Source: Alentia gelatinosa (Eukaryota; Annelida; Polychaeta; Phyllodocida; Polynoidae). From it: 64,000 bases of DNA. The translations under genes were made by a program, and so were the position numbers. The notes under the pieces were generated by a model. That model was not told the DNA's origin. It made no database searches and saw only the letters and a program-made list of their open reading frames with translations. Location: contig OX465583.1 of the NCBI GenBank assembly GCA_950022655.1, positions 34,313,360-34,377,359 of the forward strand. The letters are read 5' to 3'. Below are positions 34,161 to 46,573 of the stretch, piece after piece (position 1 is the first letter of the stretch; each line of letters begins with the position of its first letter).

Positions 34161-36680
34161 GACTATGAACCACCGTTAGCCATGGAGCTGGGCAGTAGCT
34201 TGCTCATCCTTGACAGCAGACTGTATGTGGTGTCTAACCCGTTCATCTTCAGTGTCCCAGTCTCGGCCAATACACTAAAGTCACGTAAAGCGGTTGTTTG
34301 TTGTTTAGGGCGGCACATTAACCACACTCTACTTCTACGTCACATCCGGAACGTCCTGCCCCCAACGGAACTTGTCCGGAGAATCTGTGGGATAATGAAT
34401 TGGAAAAACAGCGTCTGATGATGGCAATGCCTTGGCATAGCCATAGATTATTCATACGCCGAGATGAGCACCAATCGCCATAGCCGTGAGAAGGCAGAAC
34501 GCCGCGTCATGCTTAATTACCTGCTCCAAGTGCCCCATTATCGCTCACCGGCGCCGCTCCCAGAACACGGCCAGTGGAAATTGATCAAAATCGAAAGCGA
34601 TGCAAATAAGATCTATGAAAACATGCTACTTGACGAGACGACAATGACTGCATAGCTACTCCATCAAAACCTTGTCATGGTGGAGGATTTATTGAACTCT
34701 GAAGTTTATCGATCGTCTCCATCAAAAATTGACAAAAAGAATTCCCGCTACAGACTTCCAATAAAAAAGACTTGCAGACGATATTTCTTTCCAGCCGTGT
34801 GCATCGAGTTCCATGCTCAGGAAGTGAAATTATGCATACACACGCATGCGTGAATGTGTGAAACGGAGACTGTTTTAAGGTCTCTTAATGGTAATATCCT
34901 GTTTGTCTGGATTGGTTTGAAGTGCACAATGCAGATACCACACTGGATTAACACTGCCGAACGTTTCGATGATCTTGCCTTTGTTCCGTCACTCTGACTT
35001 CCTTTTTTTTTTTATTAATTGGCAAGTCCGGAGCCCCTGGATTCAGCAAGAGAGGATTCACCGGAGGCCATTCTTTTGAACTACATTGCAGGCACAATGA
35101 AAACGAGTAATTCCCGTAGGACCATTGGAAAAGGGGTACACGAACTCCCCTTATTTTCAAAAGGAGAGAACCGTGTTTCCAACACCCAAACCTAACCACA
35201 ATTTCAACACTAATGTCTTGTGATTATCTTCCTTCACAGGTAAATACGTCCAGCACACGACAATATTCTTCTGTCAGTTTTCATTCGCCGTTTTCAGCAA
35301 TTTTTATGCCAACGATTGAATTTATGACAAGCAATGATGAAAGGAAATATGAATTGTGGTTATTTGATGGAAAACACAAATCCATACATAACAAAATGAT
35401 ACACATGATTCGTTTGGATAAAGAAGTGGATGAAGGGTACTCAAGTCTGTAATTTCATTTATTTTGTAAACAAGTATTACCCGATAGGGACAAATTTGTC
35501 ACATATATATATATAGCTATTGAAATATTTTATCTATATGATATAGGGAGCAGCATTCGAGGAACCTCTAATCCTTAAGTGAATGGTATTTTAGCAAATC
35601 CATTACCATTTCTGCATCTGTCATGAAATTATTTGGATTACTTTTCATTCAGTTCGAAACAGAGCAAATGGCCTTTCACATGGGTTTGATTCCTGCATCA
35701 GATATATATAAAAAAACACATCTAACCTAGACCTTTTGACGAACCCAACGCAGCATGCAACAAATCCCAGTGTGATGAATGGGTAATTGGAACTAATTAG
35801 GTTTGGGAATTTGCTGATTAACCCAAAGTTGGAGAATATATTTCCGTTGCAGTCAATTGTAATTTTCTGCTAATTTCAGTGCCCTGCTCAGCAATCTAGC
35901 GATAGTGTATTCTTGACGGACTATTTCACATTTGGTTATAGATAATAAGCATCGAGTTCAATTTCAGCTGCAACATGTTATTTTTGATATAGTTCTATTG
36001 ACTTTCGACCTCTCGGTCGTTCTTCCTAGTAATACATGGTGCAGGCTTGTCTTGACAAGCAATGTGTGATGTCGTAACATGATATGGTGATTTTAATACA
36101 TGATCGTAATTACAGATGAAGTATTAATTCATTTGCCTGTATCACATATAACAGTCCTAAACCACTATAGCATTTGTACGTATGTCATGACTGGTTACTT
36201 GTTGCATACTATATTGTGTTGGATGCTATTGGAGTCCGCACTTTCATAGAGTTCCAGATAGTTGTTATACTTTATATATGTTTTTTCTGAAGGAATAAAT
36301 AAGCAACCTGCAAATAGAACACAAGATCCTGCTGCTTAATCTCTGATCTATTTTTTTCTCAGCTGTGGCTAGGAAGCTAAAGACAGACAATTTTGAGATA
36401 AACGACAATATACCTAAGAATAGATACGAATATAGGGTATTGCCAATTGAAATTAGGTTTTTAAAGGCAGAAAAGGGGGATATGCGTAGATCCTTAGAAG
36501 GCTTTAGATCAACACTTTGTAAACTTGTAAAAGCATTCAATCCCTTTACATGTGAATAAGACAAATTGGAAAAGCAATAGCGGAAAACCTTTCCTAAATA
36601 TAAAAACTTAAACCTTTTCAAAGTATGTCATTACCAAAATTATGTTTTACTTCATTGTAAATTGTAACTTAAATATTTCA
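34161..36680. other. Unassigned stretch with weak coding and PLE-like hints
   Basis: Two short open frames (34182-34418 and 34464-34655, plus strand) have no recognisable family. On the minus strand near 34944-34979, tcgaaacgttcggcag resembles the 3' half of the hammerhead-bearing terminal repeat of PLE1 (ccgaaacgtcggcag), which suggests a decayed Penelope-like terminal fragment. At 36362-36559 a 66-codon plus-strand frame follows a good acceptor (tttttttctcag) and could be a terminal exon of an unknown gene. I see nothing firmer. Confidence 0.3.
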
Positions 36681-38990
36681 CTATTGTAATATCTGATGAA
36701 CAAACAACGTTTGTGGTCTGGAGTGAATAGCTTCATCAACATGATGCCTGGTAGCTGTCATAAAAACATGCCTTATTGCAATCTTCTGGACACGGGTCTT
36801 AAGTACCCTCACCCTTTTCTCTCTCCTCATGTGAGGTGGTATTTCTGTGTACCTACTTTTAACATGAGAATATTTGTTTCGCTTTGACCCTTTGTGTCTT
36901 TGAACTAACTCCCCCTTTGCCCTCGACCTTTGCAGAGTTGGTTGGTTTTGCTTCTCGTTATTTCCTTGTGTCTTTGGTAGCTCAGATGCAGTTCGAGTCA
37001 CGTCACAGTTGAAAAAGGAGGAACTGGGAGCAGTTAGACAGTGCTCACCCTTTGACAATTGCCCTTTAGAGTTGACGGCCCTAGAATCTCCCTCACTGTC
37101 AATGGTACTGAAACTGACACTGTCACTTCCACTCTCACTAATATCATCTGTGTCAAAATCATCATCACTGTCATCACCACTATCGCTACTACTTCCACTG
37201 TATGTATTTGTTCCATCGGTGTCTTCAGTTTGGTCACTACTGCTGTATCTTCCCGTGTCACTGTCACTATTACTAGACACATGTATTTTAGAAATACTGT
37301 CACTATTCTGTATTTTGGAGGTACTGTCACTATCATCGTCACTGTCAGATGTGTGCATTGCGCGTTGCTCAATATCACTGTCTTTATCGGAATTTCTATA
37401 TGATGTGCATTTACTATTTTGATCTGTTGATGTGTTCTGTGAAGATTCTGTGGAACTTTCTTCTTGGTCTTGGTCTTCTTCTCGTTGCTGCTTCTGGTCT
37501 TCCTCTTCCTCATCCTCTTTTGCTTCTTTTTCTTCCTCTTCCTCTTCTTCCTCTTCTTCTTCATCTTCTTCCTCCTCCTCCTCCTCTTCCTCCTCCCCCT
37601 CCTCTTCCTCCTCCTCCTCCCCCTCCTCCTCCTCTTCATCATCATCTTCATCTTGATCCTGCTCTTGGCCCTCAACAACGTCATTGCTTTGAGTCAGTTC
37701 ATCCTCCACCTCTTCGTACTCACTCTGACTACTATAATCAGTGAGTGTTCCGGAACTACTGGATTTCTTTTTCTTCTTTGGATCCTTCCTATTTACCTTT
37801 TTATGATTTACTGGAGGTTTCTCTCGGGAAACAGCACTGGATCTCGTTAAAGGTCTTCCTTTTGATACCATTGTTGCTCTCTTTTGCTCTCCCCCACGTT
37901 GCTTTGGTGAAGAACTAGTTACTGTTACCGCACGTGTGCTGACATCTGACGTTTCGTATGAAACTACCTTAGATCTAGTGTAAGCTGAAGTTTTACTTGG
38001 TGGACTAATACCTGATCTGCATTGTGGAGTGGTTCCCTCCGAACTGACTCCTGACTTGCTACTTGCAGTTTTGGTCTTTGTTTGGACATGGCCTCTACGT
38101 CTCTGTGACGTCCTTAACTTTATTGGTGAGCCAGGATGTGAAATAGTTTCTGTTGTTCCCCACGATACAGTTCTTGACCCTCTCCACGAAGAGGTACCTG
38201 GCCTGCTACCTGGAGTAGTCAATATTCGGGATGAAGTATTGTCTGACCTCGACGTTTCAGTTGTCCCTTTATTTGACTTGCTCTTCTTCAATTCTGAATC
38301 TCCTTTACTCTGCAATCCTGTTGGAGATGTGCCTGAGTTATCTGAGTCATCCGAGGTATCTGTGTTATTTGCACCGCTCACAGTCACTGTGCCGCTGTTT
38401 GAGGAATCTTCTGTTTCATATGAGGATCCTGTGCAGGTCTCAGAACTGTCACTATCAGAATCAGAGGTATAACTCAAGGTATATCCACTACTACAACTTG
38501 AACATAGGGTTGATATCTGCTCTGTGCTAGATGTATAAGTTGAATCTTCTACACATGTTGAGCTACTTGCTGATCTCAACCTGTTTGAACTACATATTTC
38601 ATGGGTTCCATTCTTTACAGTAGACACCTTTGTACTGTCAATGGGACACGTCGTAAAAGCCTGACTCCCTGATTCATCATCTTCGGTGTCAGTTGCAAAA
38701 ATATCTATTACGTCATAGAGCGTCTCATCCTCGGAGCGGCCATTGTTGACATCAGAGCAGAACGAGGCTGTGGCCCAGGTCAGGTGACCTGTGATGTCAG
38801 TTCTCGTTACCGATGGTTCTGTGACCAGCGCAGTAGAATCCAGGGCTGTGATGTTACTACTGCCGCTGGGTGAACGTGGGTCCCCACGCTGAGCAGATAC
38901 ACAGACAACCGCCTCATTTCCTTCAGAAGATTGCATTTTGTGGTTTTCTCCTATCTTGTTTTCATGTAGGAGTGTATACATACCGTCCAT
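36681..38990 (-). CDS. Ser/Glu-rich disordered protein, intronless 769-codon frame
   Basis: Uninterrupted frame from ATG (38988-38990) to TAG (36681-36683). Composition is extreme: Ser/Thr/Asp-rich repeats such as SDSDSDSSET and DSGDDSDDDFDTDD, then a block of about 60 nearly all Glu/Asp residues (about 37505-37650), flanked by a Lys stretch (KKVNRKDPKKKKKSSSS). The last 100 residues are basic (RAKGELVQRHKGSKRNKYSH, RYTEIPPHMRREKRVRVLK). No folded domain, signal peptide or membrane segment is visible. An acidic tract with a basic tail suggests a nuclear or chromatin-associated protein, but that is only inference. It may be a single-exon gene or one large exon. Antisense frames through it are composition shadows. 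Confidence 0.6.
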   Translation of the reverse strand: MDGMYTLLHENKIGENHKMQSSEGNEAVVCVSAQRGDPRSPSGSSNITALDSTALVTEPSVTRTDITGHLTWATASFCSDVNNGRSEDETLYDVIDIFATDTEDDESGSQAFTTCPIDSTKVSTVKNGTHEICSSNRLRSASSSTCVEDSTYTSSTEQISTLCSSCSSGYTLSYTSDSDSDSSETCTGSSYETEDSSNSGTVTVSGANNTDTSDDSDNSGTSPTGLQSKGDSELKKSKSNKGTTETSRSDNTSSRILTTPGSRPGTSSWRGSRTVSWGTTETISHPGSPIKLRTSQRRRGHVQTKTKTASSKSGVSSEGTTPQCRSGISPPSKTSAYTRSKVVSYETSDVSTRAVTVTSSSPKQRGGEQKRATMVSKGRPLTRSSAVSREKPPVNHKKVNRKDPKKKKKSSSSGTLTDYSSQSEYEEVEDELTQSNDVVEGQEQDQDEDDDEEEEEGEEEEEEEGEEEEEEEEEEDEEEEEEEEEEEKEAKEDEEEEDQKQQREEDQDQEESSTESSQNTSTDQNSKCTSYRNSDKDSDIEQRAMHTSDSDDDSDSTSKIQNSDSISKIHVSSNSDSDTGRYSSSDQTEDTDGTNTYSGSSSDSGDDSDDDFDTDDISESGSDSVSFSTIDSEGDSRAVNSKGQLSKGEHCLTAPSSSFFNCDVTRTASELPKTQGNNEKQNQPTLQRSRAKGELVQRHKGSKRNKYSHVKSRYTEIPPHMRREKRVRVLKTRVQKIAIRHVFMTATRHHVDEAIHSRPQTLFVHQILQ

Positions 38991-39079
38991 CCAGGAGCCA
39001 CGACGATGCTCGCAGCCAACGGTTCACACTGGAGGAACTTCCTCATCACTTAATCATTCCACCTGCCAAGCCATAGCAC

Positions 39080-40151
39080 TGACACAATCTCTGAGGTCAT
39101 TTGCATAATTTATGTTTCACCCCGCCTGCTAACGATGTTACCACTCCAACGCCAGCATGGCTAGAATATAACATCATAAAGATGATGTAACATTTTCTCA
39201 CCAATCTTCCTTAATGTATATAACTCAATTTTCATGCTCGATTAGGATAATCCCGACTTGATTTAACTTCAAGATTCTGCCCCTTAAAGTATATTCCCCG
39301 CATCATTTCTTGGTTATGTCAGTATTTGGTTCATAAAGCTGACAGCTCAGCTATAGGTAGCCGATGGCTCAGAGACTTGCATTGATTTATTGACAGTCGA
39401 CTGATTATGTCATCATATTCTGAGCTACAGCAGCAGCAGTTGTCTCTAATCATAATCAGTCATCATTACCATGCCTACAGCATCACTTTGTGCTCTCTGT
39501 CTACAACTCAACCAAGCTTACCGTATGTGGCTTCGAATAGAGAGGATTTGAGAAGCAATTATGTCGATGACGGAAATCGTTGTGGGCCATTGCCTTAATA
39601 CATTATTATAGAGGACAAGGTGCTTTTGCATAAATTGGTGATGATCCAACGTAATTGATGTGCCCTAGACAGTGGTGTCCCAGATATCTCACTACTGCCC
39701 ATCCGAGAAATAACTAGTTGTATAAATATAAATTTAGATATAGAGACGTTTTTATCAAAATATGCATATGCATTGTTTCTTTTATATTTTGTAAATATGG
39801 TAAGTAAATATAATGTAAGGGTTTTATTAAATATTAAATAGTATAGACAATACCCCCAAGACCTTAGCGGTCTGATGCTAAATCCACTTCCCCAAACCCC
39901 AGAGCAGGTGCGAGTATAATTCCATTACAAGCCAAATAAATTGTATGACTAGCTTTCTCGGAATAGAATGGTATTATTTCGTTGAAGTTGGCTTCTGTAG
40001 GCTCATCATAAATTCTGTGATTTGAAGAGGAAGAGCAAGTCCACTATTGTAATTCTAAGAAATCATCGATTATCCTTTTGTTGATCTATGAAGCAATTTT
40101 ACATTAATTTGTGGTTTGTTTATGTCACAATTCTTAGGGCATGGTTCTAAA
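39080..40151. other. Intergenic DNA, no feature seen
   Basis: About 1 kb upstream of the Ser/Glu-rich frame, up to PLE2. Any promoter of that gene should lie near 39000-39200, but I see no clear core element. One copy of the PLE2 target duplication (atggttct, 40141-40148) lies at its right end. Confidence 0.5.
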
Positions 40152-40789
40152 AACGGGAAGAGATTGTCAACATAACTGCTCCTATTACTAAATCTACCCT
40201 ATCCGAAACCTACCTGATTCTCCGACTCCATCTGCTGCAAAGTAATGCACATTCTCTTCACATATCTCCACGGGAGACATAGTCAATACTGCGCCTGATG
40301 ATGCTCAGTAAGAGTTGAAACCACAAATCCATCTTAATCCTCCACATCGCGACACTGTTTACAACAGAATATGGCTATTGAACAAGGGCAGATGTCCATG
40401 TCAACACCACGCGAGTATTTCGGTCTGTCACGGTAGCATACCATTAGAAATGGTAGGCACCAACCAAGCACCAGCTTCAGTGCCACTCCAGGTACAAGCG
40501 AGTGAATCATAGCTTCACAGTGCGTTTACAGGGCACCCAGCGGAGACACCGCAGGAAGAGGCCGGCTACCAGCGAAGCCGACATAGAAAAAGCCTGTAAA
40601 CTCAGAGGGCACAGCGGAGTTTCGCTGGTCCCAAACAGACCGCACACGTTACTAAGGTACAAGATTTTGTTTGGCAAGCAACAGCCAATCAGAACGGAGG
40701 AAATCTGTGACAGAGTCAACAAGGTAGAGAGCTCGGACACGGGTAGGCATTCGTGGTAGCGTAACGGTACGCCGCGTCAAACCACACAT
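40152..40789. repeat. PLE2 left terminal repeat (pseudo-LTR)
   Basis: Direct copy of 44704-45341 at a constant offset of 4552 bp. Starts aacgggaagagattgtc and ends ccaaaccacacat, allowing one c/t difference. Confidence 0.88.
40290..40330 (+). ncRNA. Hammerhead-like ribozyme motif in PLE2 left repeat
   Basis: CTGATGA, a weak stem II (tgctc agtaa gagtt, about 4 pairs), then GAAAC. These are the hammerhead core elements in the right order, and Penelope-like terminal repeats are known to carry hammerheads. Stem I and the cleavage triplet are not clear here, so it may be decayed. The same motif recurs at 44842-44882. Confidence 0.35.
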
Positions 40790-40811
40790 TGCTTCTCACA
40801 ACTACGACACG

Positions 40812-42530
40812 ATGGCCAACCAAAACACCAGCACCAACAGTGCTGGGAATGACTGGTCTCTTCTCCTCAGAGTCGAGCAAGAACGACAGACCGACACTGA
40901 GAGAATGGAGACCAACACGGACGACGAGAGAGTGGCCGCGGCAAACAACGCGCAGCCGGTGGCAAGCGCGGCCGCTCCTCCCGTCAACATCGCGGAAAAC
41001 GTCGTCGGCGTCGCTCCGCAGCCGGACCCGAGACTGCAGGCGGCTGCCAGCAGTGACAGACACCCGACCACCGGCGCTTTCAGCCTACACGGGACCAACG
41101 CGTTTGCGGGGGTCTTGACAGCTGCTCCTGGTGCCTCCAACGATAATGAAAGCAACAATGAAAAGGTAAATTTACCTGACAATTCTGACTGTTCTAAATT
41201 TGGTAAATTTAAACAATTAACCTTATCAGAACTGTATTAACGGCGGGAAATAACCGCTAGAAATGAGAGTAGTGACAGCAGCACACTGCACAACCACAGT
41301 GCCCCTCTTGTACACAACATAGGTAGTAACTTTGTTGAACAAAAGAAGGGTAAGAGTGACAATTGCAGGACCGTAGGTCAGGCAAACATTGTCAAGCACA
41401 ATAGCCAACTTCCAAAAGAGAACGAGAGCCGTTTGGCAATCGCTCCAAAGGGTGGACCGGGCTGTAAAATCAGTCTGAATTTTGGCAAACAATGCCACAC
41501 TGAACCAGCCCGTACAGGCAGTGCCCAGAAAACTCCCGGTGGAAAACGAAAAACGCACAGGGAGCAGCACTGAGCCAGTGGTTTCTACACTATCCATACT
41601 TCTGGATTTAGATACGGAAACAGAACTGGCACTATCACCCTGTTAAAAACGCATAACAACACAGACCAACGCAATGACTGGTACTGTATCTATGCCCAAA
41701 AATGCTAGTGCAAAGCCCATTAGACTAGGAGCAGAATCTAGCATGTGCAGCAAAAATAATGTAAAGCCAGATCCCAACAATGTTTTTGCAGACATAAATC
41801 CAATGACCAATGTCACTGATAATGTTTCTGATTTGTTTCAGACCTTAGATGAAATGGTCCCATACGCTACCCGTGGAGCTTGGCGTGTGGCCAAAAACGA
41901 GGCCAACCGTGCGATCAAGTCAGGGGCCAATGGTACGCTCGTGCAATGGAGCTTGACCATTTGGAACCCTGGACCGCTGCACTCACCGAGCCTCCTGCCT
42001 ACATCATCGGCACAGAGCTGATGGAGACTGTAGAGGAGATTAGACGATGCGCCGCCAAACAAATTATGCAAGCCACGCGTGACTATCTGTACCGCACAAG
42101 TGAGGCCGCCACTAAGGCGAGTGAGGCCTACTACGGCACAGTTAGGAGTCTATTCTCCCAGGAGAACGCCCCGGAGGATACAGTACGTATACTCAAGGCC
42201 GTGAGGGATAACAACTCGCAGGCCAACGACAACGAGGCGAAAAAGGAGAAGGCCAAGTTGCAAGCCTGCATCAGTACGTTGGGGGAGCGCAAGGTATGTC
42301 CCCACAAAATCAGGGACCCGGCCACAGCGGTCCGGAAGCAGGCCAACGCCAAACAAGAAAGTGCAGAAAAACCCGACCAGGATTTTCCGCAAGCTGCCTC
42401 GACTCGAGGAAAGGGAGGACGAGGCAGGAACCGTCGACCAAACCCATATCAACGCAACGAGAACCAGGCCCAGCGAGGAAGGGGGCGTGGTCGCAGACAT
42501 GGTGGTCGCCCAAACCAGCAAAGCGAATAG
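40812..42530 (+). pseudogene. PLE2 ORF1, broken
   Basis: Starts at ATG 40812 (MANQNTSTNSAGNDW). An in-frame TAA at 41238-41240 is followed by further open coding text, then MTGTVSMPKNASAKPIR from 41674. A frameshift near 41930 leads into a third segment ending at 42530 with a Gln/Arg/Gly-rich tail (GKGGRGRNRRPNP, RGRGRGRRHGGRP) likely to bind nucleic acid. It corresponds to the poorly conserved N-terminal ORF of Penelope-like elements. No known fold is seen. Confidence 0.55.
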
Positions 42531-42594
42531 ACACTTACAAGATTAATGGTAATAACATGACCGATTCCTCCTCAGTTGATGTTGAATGTTGTGA

Positions 42595-44650
42595 CAATTC
42601 TTCTCGAAGAATCAGCCCAGTACAGGCGCTGACTTCTCAAAGGTGAAACTGGCTGACGAAGCGCATGAGGACAATGACCTCATACGCAAACTCAAAGGCA
42701 AGTCAAACTGGAAACCCCCGGTGGGGTCCCAGAACTTAGAAGGTTTCATCGCTCTGAATGAGATTAGTCTGTCACGTAAACCAGAAAAAATCTCGCGACC
42801 AAAACCCAATACAACGCAGGGTGAGAAAACCGCATTACGCGGTCTCTCGAAAAATAACGAGATCGTTATTAAACCCGCGGACAAAGGTGGTGCCACCGTA
42901 ATTATGGACACCGTAGACTACATAAAAGAAGCAGATCGACAGTTGAGCGACTGCAACACCTATGACGCACTCACAAGCAACCTTACAAAGACCATCTATG
43001 ACAAGGTCGAGGCCAAACTAGAAGAGATGGAGGAAGCGGGAGAAATTAGTAAAAAGATGACGGGGGCCCTTCGGACAGTAAACCCAAGAGCCCCCAACAT
43101 CTACTTTCTCCCAAAAATCCACAAGAAAGAGAGACCGCCACCGGGCAGACCGGTTGTCTCAGCCAATGGCTGTGCGACGGAAAAAATCTCGGCTTTCGTG
43201 GATAGCTTCTTGAAACCGTTGGTTCCACAAATCAAATCCTATATCAAGGACACTAACGACTTTGTGTCCAGGATAGAGGGCTTGAACGATTGGGGAGAAG
43301 GAGTACTAATCGGGACTCTCGATGTTAGCTCTCTGTACACGAACATCCCCAACCAGGAAGGTATAGAAGCGGTGAGAGACAAATTGGAAGTAACCAGACC
43401 GGGAAAAAGAAAACCTTCCAACAAGTCTATATTAGACCTTCTGGAGATAGTGCTTAAAAACAACAATATTGTGTTTAACGGCAAACACTATATCCAAACC
43501 AGAGGCACCCCTATGGGGACAAGGCTGGCCCCTTCATACGCAAACCTTTTCATGGAAAAGGTGGAGATCGCAATCCTTTCAGATTACGAACTCCAGCCAA
43601 GCGTATGGTGGCGTTACATTGATGACATCTTCTTCATTTGGAAACATGGAGAAGACGAACTGTCATGATGGATGGAATACCTCAACACGAGGCACCATTC
43701 AATCAAATTCACAGAGGAACACTCTGCGAATGAAGTCTGCTTTCTTGACACAAAGGTGAAGGTGAAGGACGGGAAGTTATACACAGACCTTTACACCAAA
43801 CCCACGGATGCCAACACATACCTGCGGTACGATTCGGCACATCCACCGGCTACAAAAAGGAGCCTCCCATACTCGCAGCTACTCCGCATAAAGAGAATCT
43901 GTGGAAATAGCGACGACTATGAGAAACATGCCTCGGAAAAACTGTCGCAATTCCGAGAGAAAGGCTATCCCCCAGAAATCCTGAGGGACTGCAAGGACCG
44001 AGTAGACACCCAGGATAGGGCAAAACTACTGCGACCAGGGGAAACCCACAAGGTGGAAGATGAGGACAAGACTTTCCTGATCACCACCTACCGTCCTGGA
44101 TCCAATAGGATCGGACCCATTGTCACCCAGAACTGGGATCTATTAGGCAGGTCGGTGACAACCAAAACAATGCACAAAAGTAGTAAAGGGCTTCAGACGA
44201 CCAAAAAACCTCAGAGATCACCTGGTCAGGGCCAAAATCAACTACAACCCACAAAACAACACTGGCCCTCAGAAAAATGGGGCAGAGAAGAATGTGTGCA
44301 AAAAATCAAACTGCAGATACTGCAAACTGATTAACACTGAGGGCAGGCTGTCCTCAAAAACCACTGGCACCAGTCACGAGACCAAACACAACGTGACATG
44401 CAATAGCTCCAACGTGATCTACTGCATACAGTGCAAAAAATGTCACATACAGTATGTGGGACAGACAAAGCGCAAGCTCAAGGAGAGAATGTATGAACAC
44501 CTCCACAACATCAAAAAGGTGCATCTCAGAACGATGTGCCCACCCACTTCAACCAATGTGACCACAAGGGCACATCGGATGTGGAATTCTTTGTACTGAA
44601 GAGTCAGTCACCCTGGGGACTGATCACAATGGACAATCGATATGGATAGA
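42595..44650 (+). pseudogene. PLE2 reverse transcriptase with GIY-YIG endonuclease, broken
   Basis: RT landmarks of Penelope-like elements: EIVIKPADKGGATVIMD, IYFLPKIHKKERPPPGRP, TEKISAFVDSFLKPLV, LDVSSLYTNIPN (motif A), GTPMGTRLAPSYANLF (motif B) and RYIDDIFFIW (motif C, near 43612). An in-frame TGA lies at 43666-43668. A frameshift near 44170 leads to the frame with GFRRPKNLRDHLVRAK and the zinc-like CKKSNCRYC. The GIY-YIG nuclease follows: VIYCIQCKKCHIQYVGQTKR. A second frameshift near 44535 precedes the end at about 44650. In active elements this protein nicks the target and copies the RNA in place. Confidence 0.85.
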
Positions 44651-44703
44651 TCAGTAACATAAAGCCTCGTCAAAATTTTTTTTCCGCAACGCTCGACACA
44701 TCG

Positions 44704-45341
44704 AACGGGAAGAGATTGTCAACATAACTGCTCCTATTACTAGATCTACCCTATCCGAAACCTACCTGATTCTCCGACTCCATCCGCTGCAAAGTAATGC
44801 ACATTCTCTTCACATATCTCCACGGGAGACGTAGTCGATACCGCGCCTGATGATGCTCAGTAAGAGTTGAAACCACAAATCCATCTTAATCCTCCACATC
44901 GCGACACTGTTTAAAACAGAATATGGCTATTGAACAAGGGCAGATGTCCATGTCAACACCACGCGAGTATTTCGGTCTGTCACTGTAGCATACCATTAGA
45001 AATGGTAGACACCAACCAAGCACCAGCTTCAGTGCCACTCCAGGTACAAGCGAGTGAATCATAGCTTCACAGTGCGTTTACAGGGCACCCAGCGGAGACA
45101 CCGCGGGAAGAGGCCGGCTACCAGCGAAGCCGACATAGAAAAAGTCTGTAAACCCAGAGGGCACAGCGGAGTTTCGCTGGTCCCAAACAGACCGCACACA
45201 TTACTAAGGTACAAGATTTTGTTTGGCGAGCAACAGCCAATCAGAACGGAGGAAATCTGTGACAGAGTCAACAAGGTAGAGAGCTCGGACACGGGTAGGC
45301 ATTCGTGGTAGCGTAACGGTACGCCGCGCCAAACCACACAT
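44704..45341. repeat. PLE2 right terminal repeat (pseudo-LTR)
   Basis: Direct copy of 40152-40789, followed by ggttctgcaat, which completes the second copy of the target duplication. Confidence 0.88.
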
Positions 45342-45641
45342 GGTTCTGCAATATCTGCACCCTGTTCCTATCAGCAGAATTGCAAGCATAAAAAATTACA
45401 GCACCACAATTCATAATCGGTAACATCATTGAAGTGTTATGTCGTTATGATCCAATACCATTTGCAGGTATTTGTATGATGCAGGGTATCAAGACAGTGA
45501 AAGTCTTAGGTACTTATTTACTTTTCATGTTTTAGCTTGTGTTCCAAATATGCAAATTTTGGTTGTCTTTGTATTGATAGTTAGCTTGTTCATGTAACAC
45601 CAGCTCACAAATGTATCTAAATCCCAATACAGCAGGTTTGC

Positions 45642-45730
45642 AATAGAGGGAAACTATGTTCCGGTGAGCAAAAGTTCAAAGTTACGAGGTAACTTTGAAC
45701 TTTTGCTTACCAGTACTTGGTTTCCCTATT
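45642..45730. repeat. Foldback hairpin
   Basis: Two arms of about 42 bp around a 3-base loop (gag). The inner 20 or so bp (gcaaaagttcaaagttac with its complement) are perfect and the outer parts imperfect. Confidence 0.75.
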
Positions 45731-46494
45731 CCTATATACCTTCAAATATTGATAAAAATGCTTAATTCTTTACCTGAAACGCTTCCGAAGCAAATGGCCA
45801 CCATTATCGAATAACCACAACAGCTATTGTTTTGTCCCACTGCTGTATTGTATCACGTGATCAGAGCGGGACGAAAACATGAGAGCGGGACGAAAACGTC
45901 AACCTCGACACATCACTTATTTCTAATGCACCCCCGAGCAGCGGTATGTAACTCTAGTTAGTTCAATAATGGGTATATAGGAATACCATTTCCATGTTTC
46001 CCTGATAGGACAAGTAATGAATCATCTGTAAACAATGGGCAATCGAATTCAGTGCAGTTGTGGACTGTTTGTTTATTGAAATATCCCTAGGCCTGATACT
46101 AATAGAATTAGCACTCTATGGTACTAATACTATTAGTATCAGGTATTAGCTTACTAGTTATTTAGTTGATTAGAGTGTGATTTAATACTTTGAATAGTAT
46201 ACTTTGATAGGAAAATGTGACTACCAAAATGTGATTATGATGCAGGCAACTGTGATTCCGATGCGAATTAATGTGATGATGAAGATGATAATGAAAATCC
46301 ATATAGTTCCATTTTTAAAAATGTTATATTTCATATTTTATGTAAACCTCTCCTAGTGAGAAATCTGATAAGATATACATTTTACCCCCTTGGCTTCCAC
46401 TATGGCAAACTTTACAGATTACTTTACAATGAAATTTTGCGGTTATGTATACATGGAGATATACCTGGAACTGAAGTCTTCTATACGCAATGGC

Positions 46495-46495
<1 letters not shown>

Positions 46496-46571
<76 letters not shown>
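46496..46571. repeat. (TA)n microsatellite
   Basis: Uninterrupted TA dinucleotides over 76 bp. Confidence 0.97.

Positions 46572-46573
<2 letters not shown>

Larger units (their letters stand above)
40152..45341 (+). mobile_element. Penelope-like element PLE2, degenerate
   Basis: 5.2-kb element with 638-bp direct terminal repeats (40152-40789 and 44704-45341) and a probable target duplication atggttct (40141-40148 and 45340-45347). The interior encodes an N-terminal ORF with an RGG-like tail, an RT and a GIY-YIG endonuclease, the standard Penelope pol. The coding parts carry several stops and frameshifts, so this copy is dead. Terminal repeats differ at several bases, which also points to some age. 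Confidence 0.88.

Noticed and set aside
37009..37850. Plus-strand frames rich in Ser, Leu, Phe or Pro
   Set aside because: They are antisense shadows of the Glu/Ser codon repeats of the minus-strand frame 36681-38990.
40502..40759. 85-codon frame repeated at 45054-45311
   Set aside because: It lies wholly in the PLE2 terminal repeats, and its duplication reflects the repeats, not a gene family.
46092..46143. Cruciform or operator from a 14-bp perfect inverted repeat
   Set aside because: Short AT-rich inverted repeats are frequent in such DNA, and nothing nearby suggests a function.
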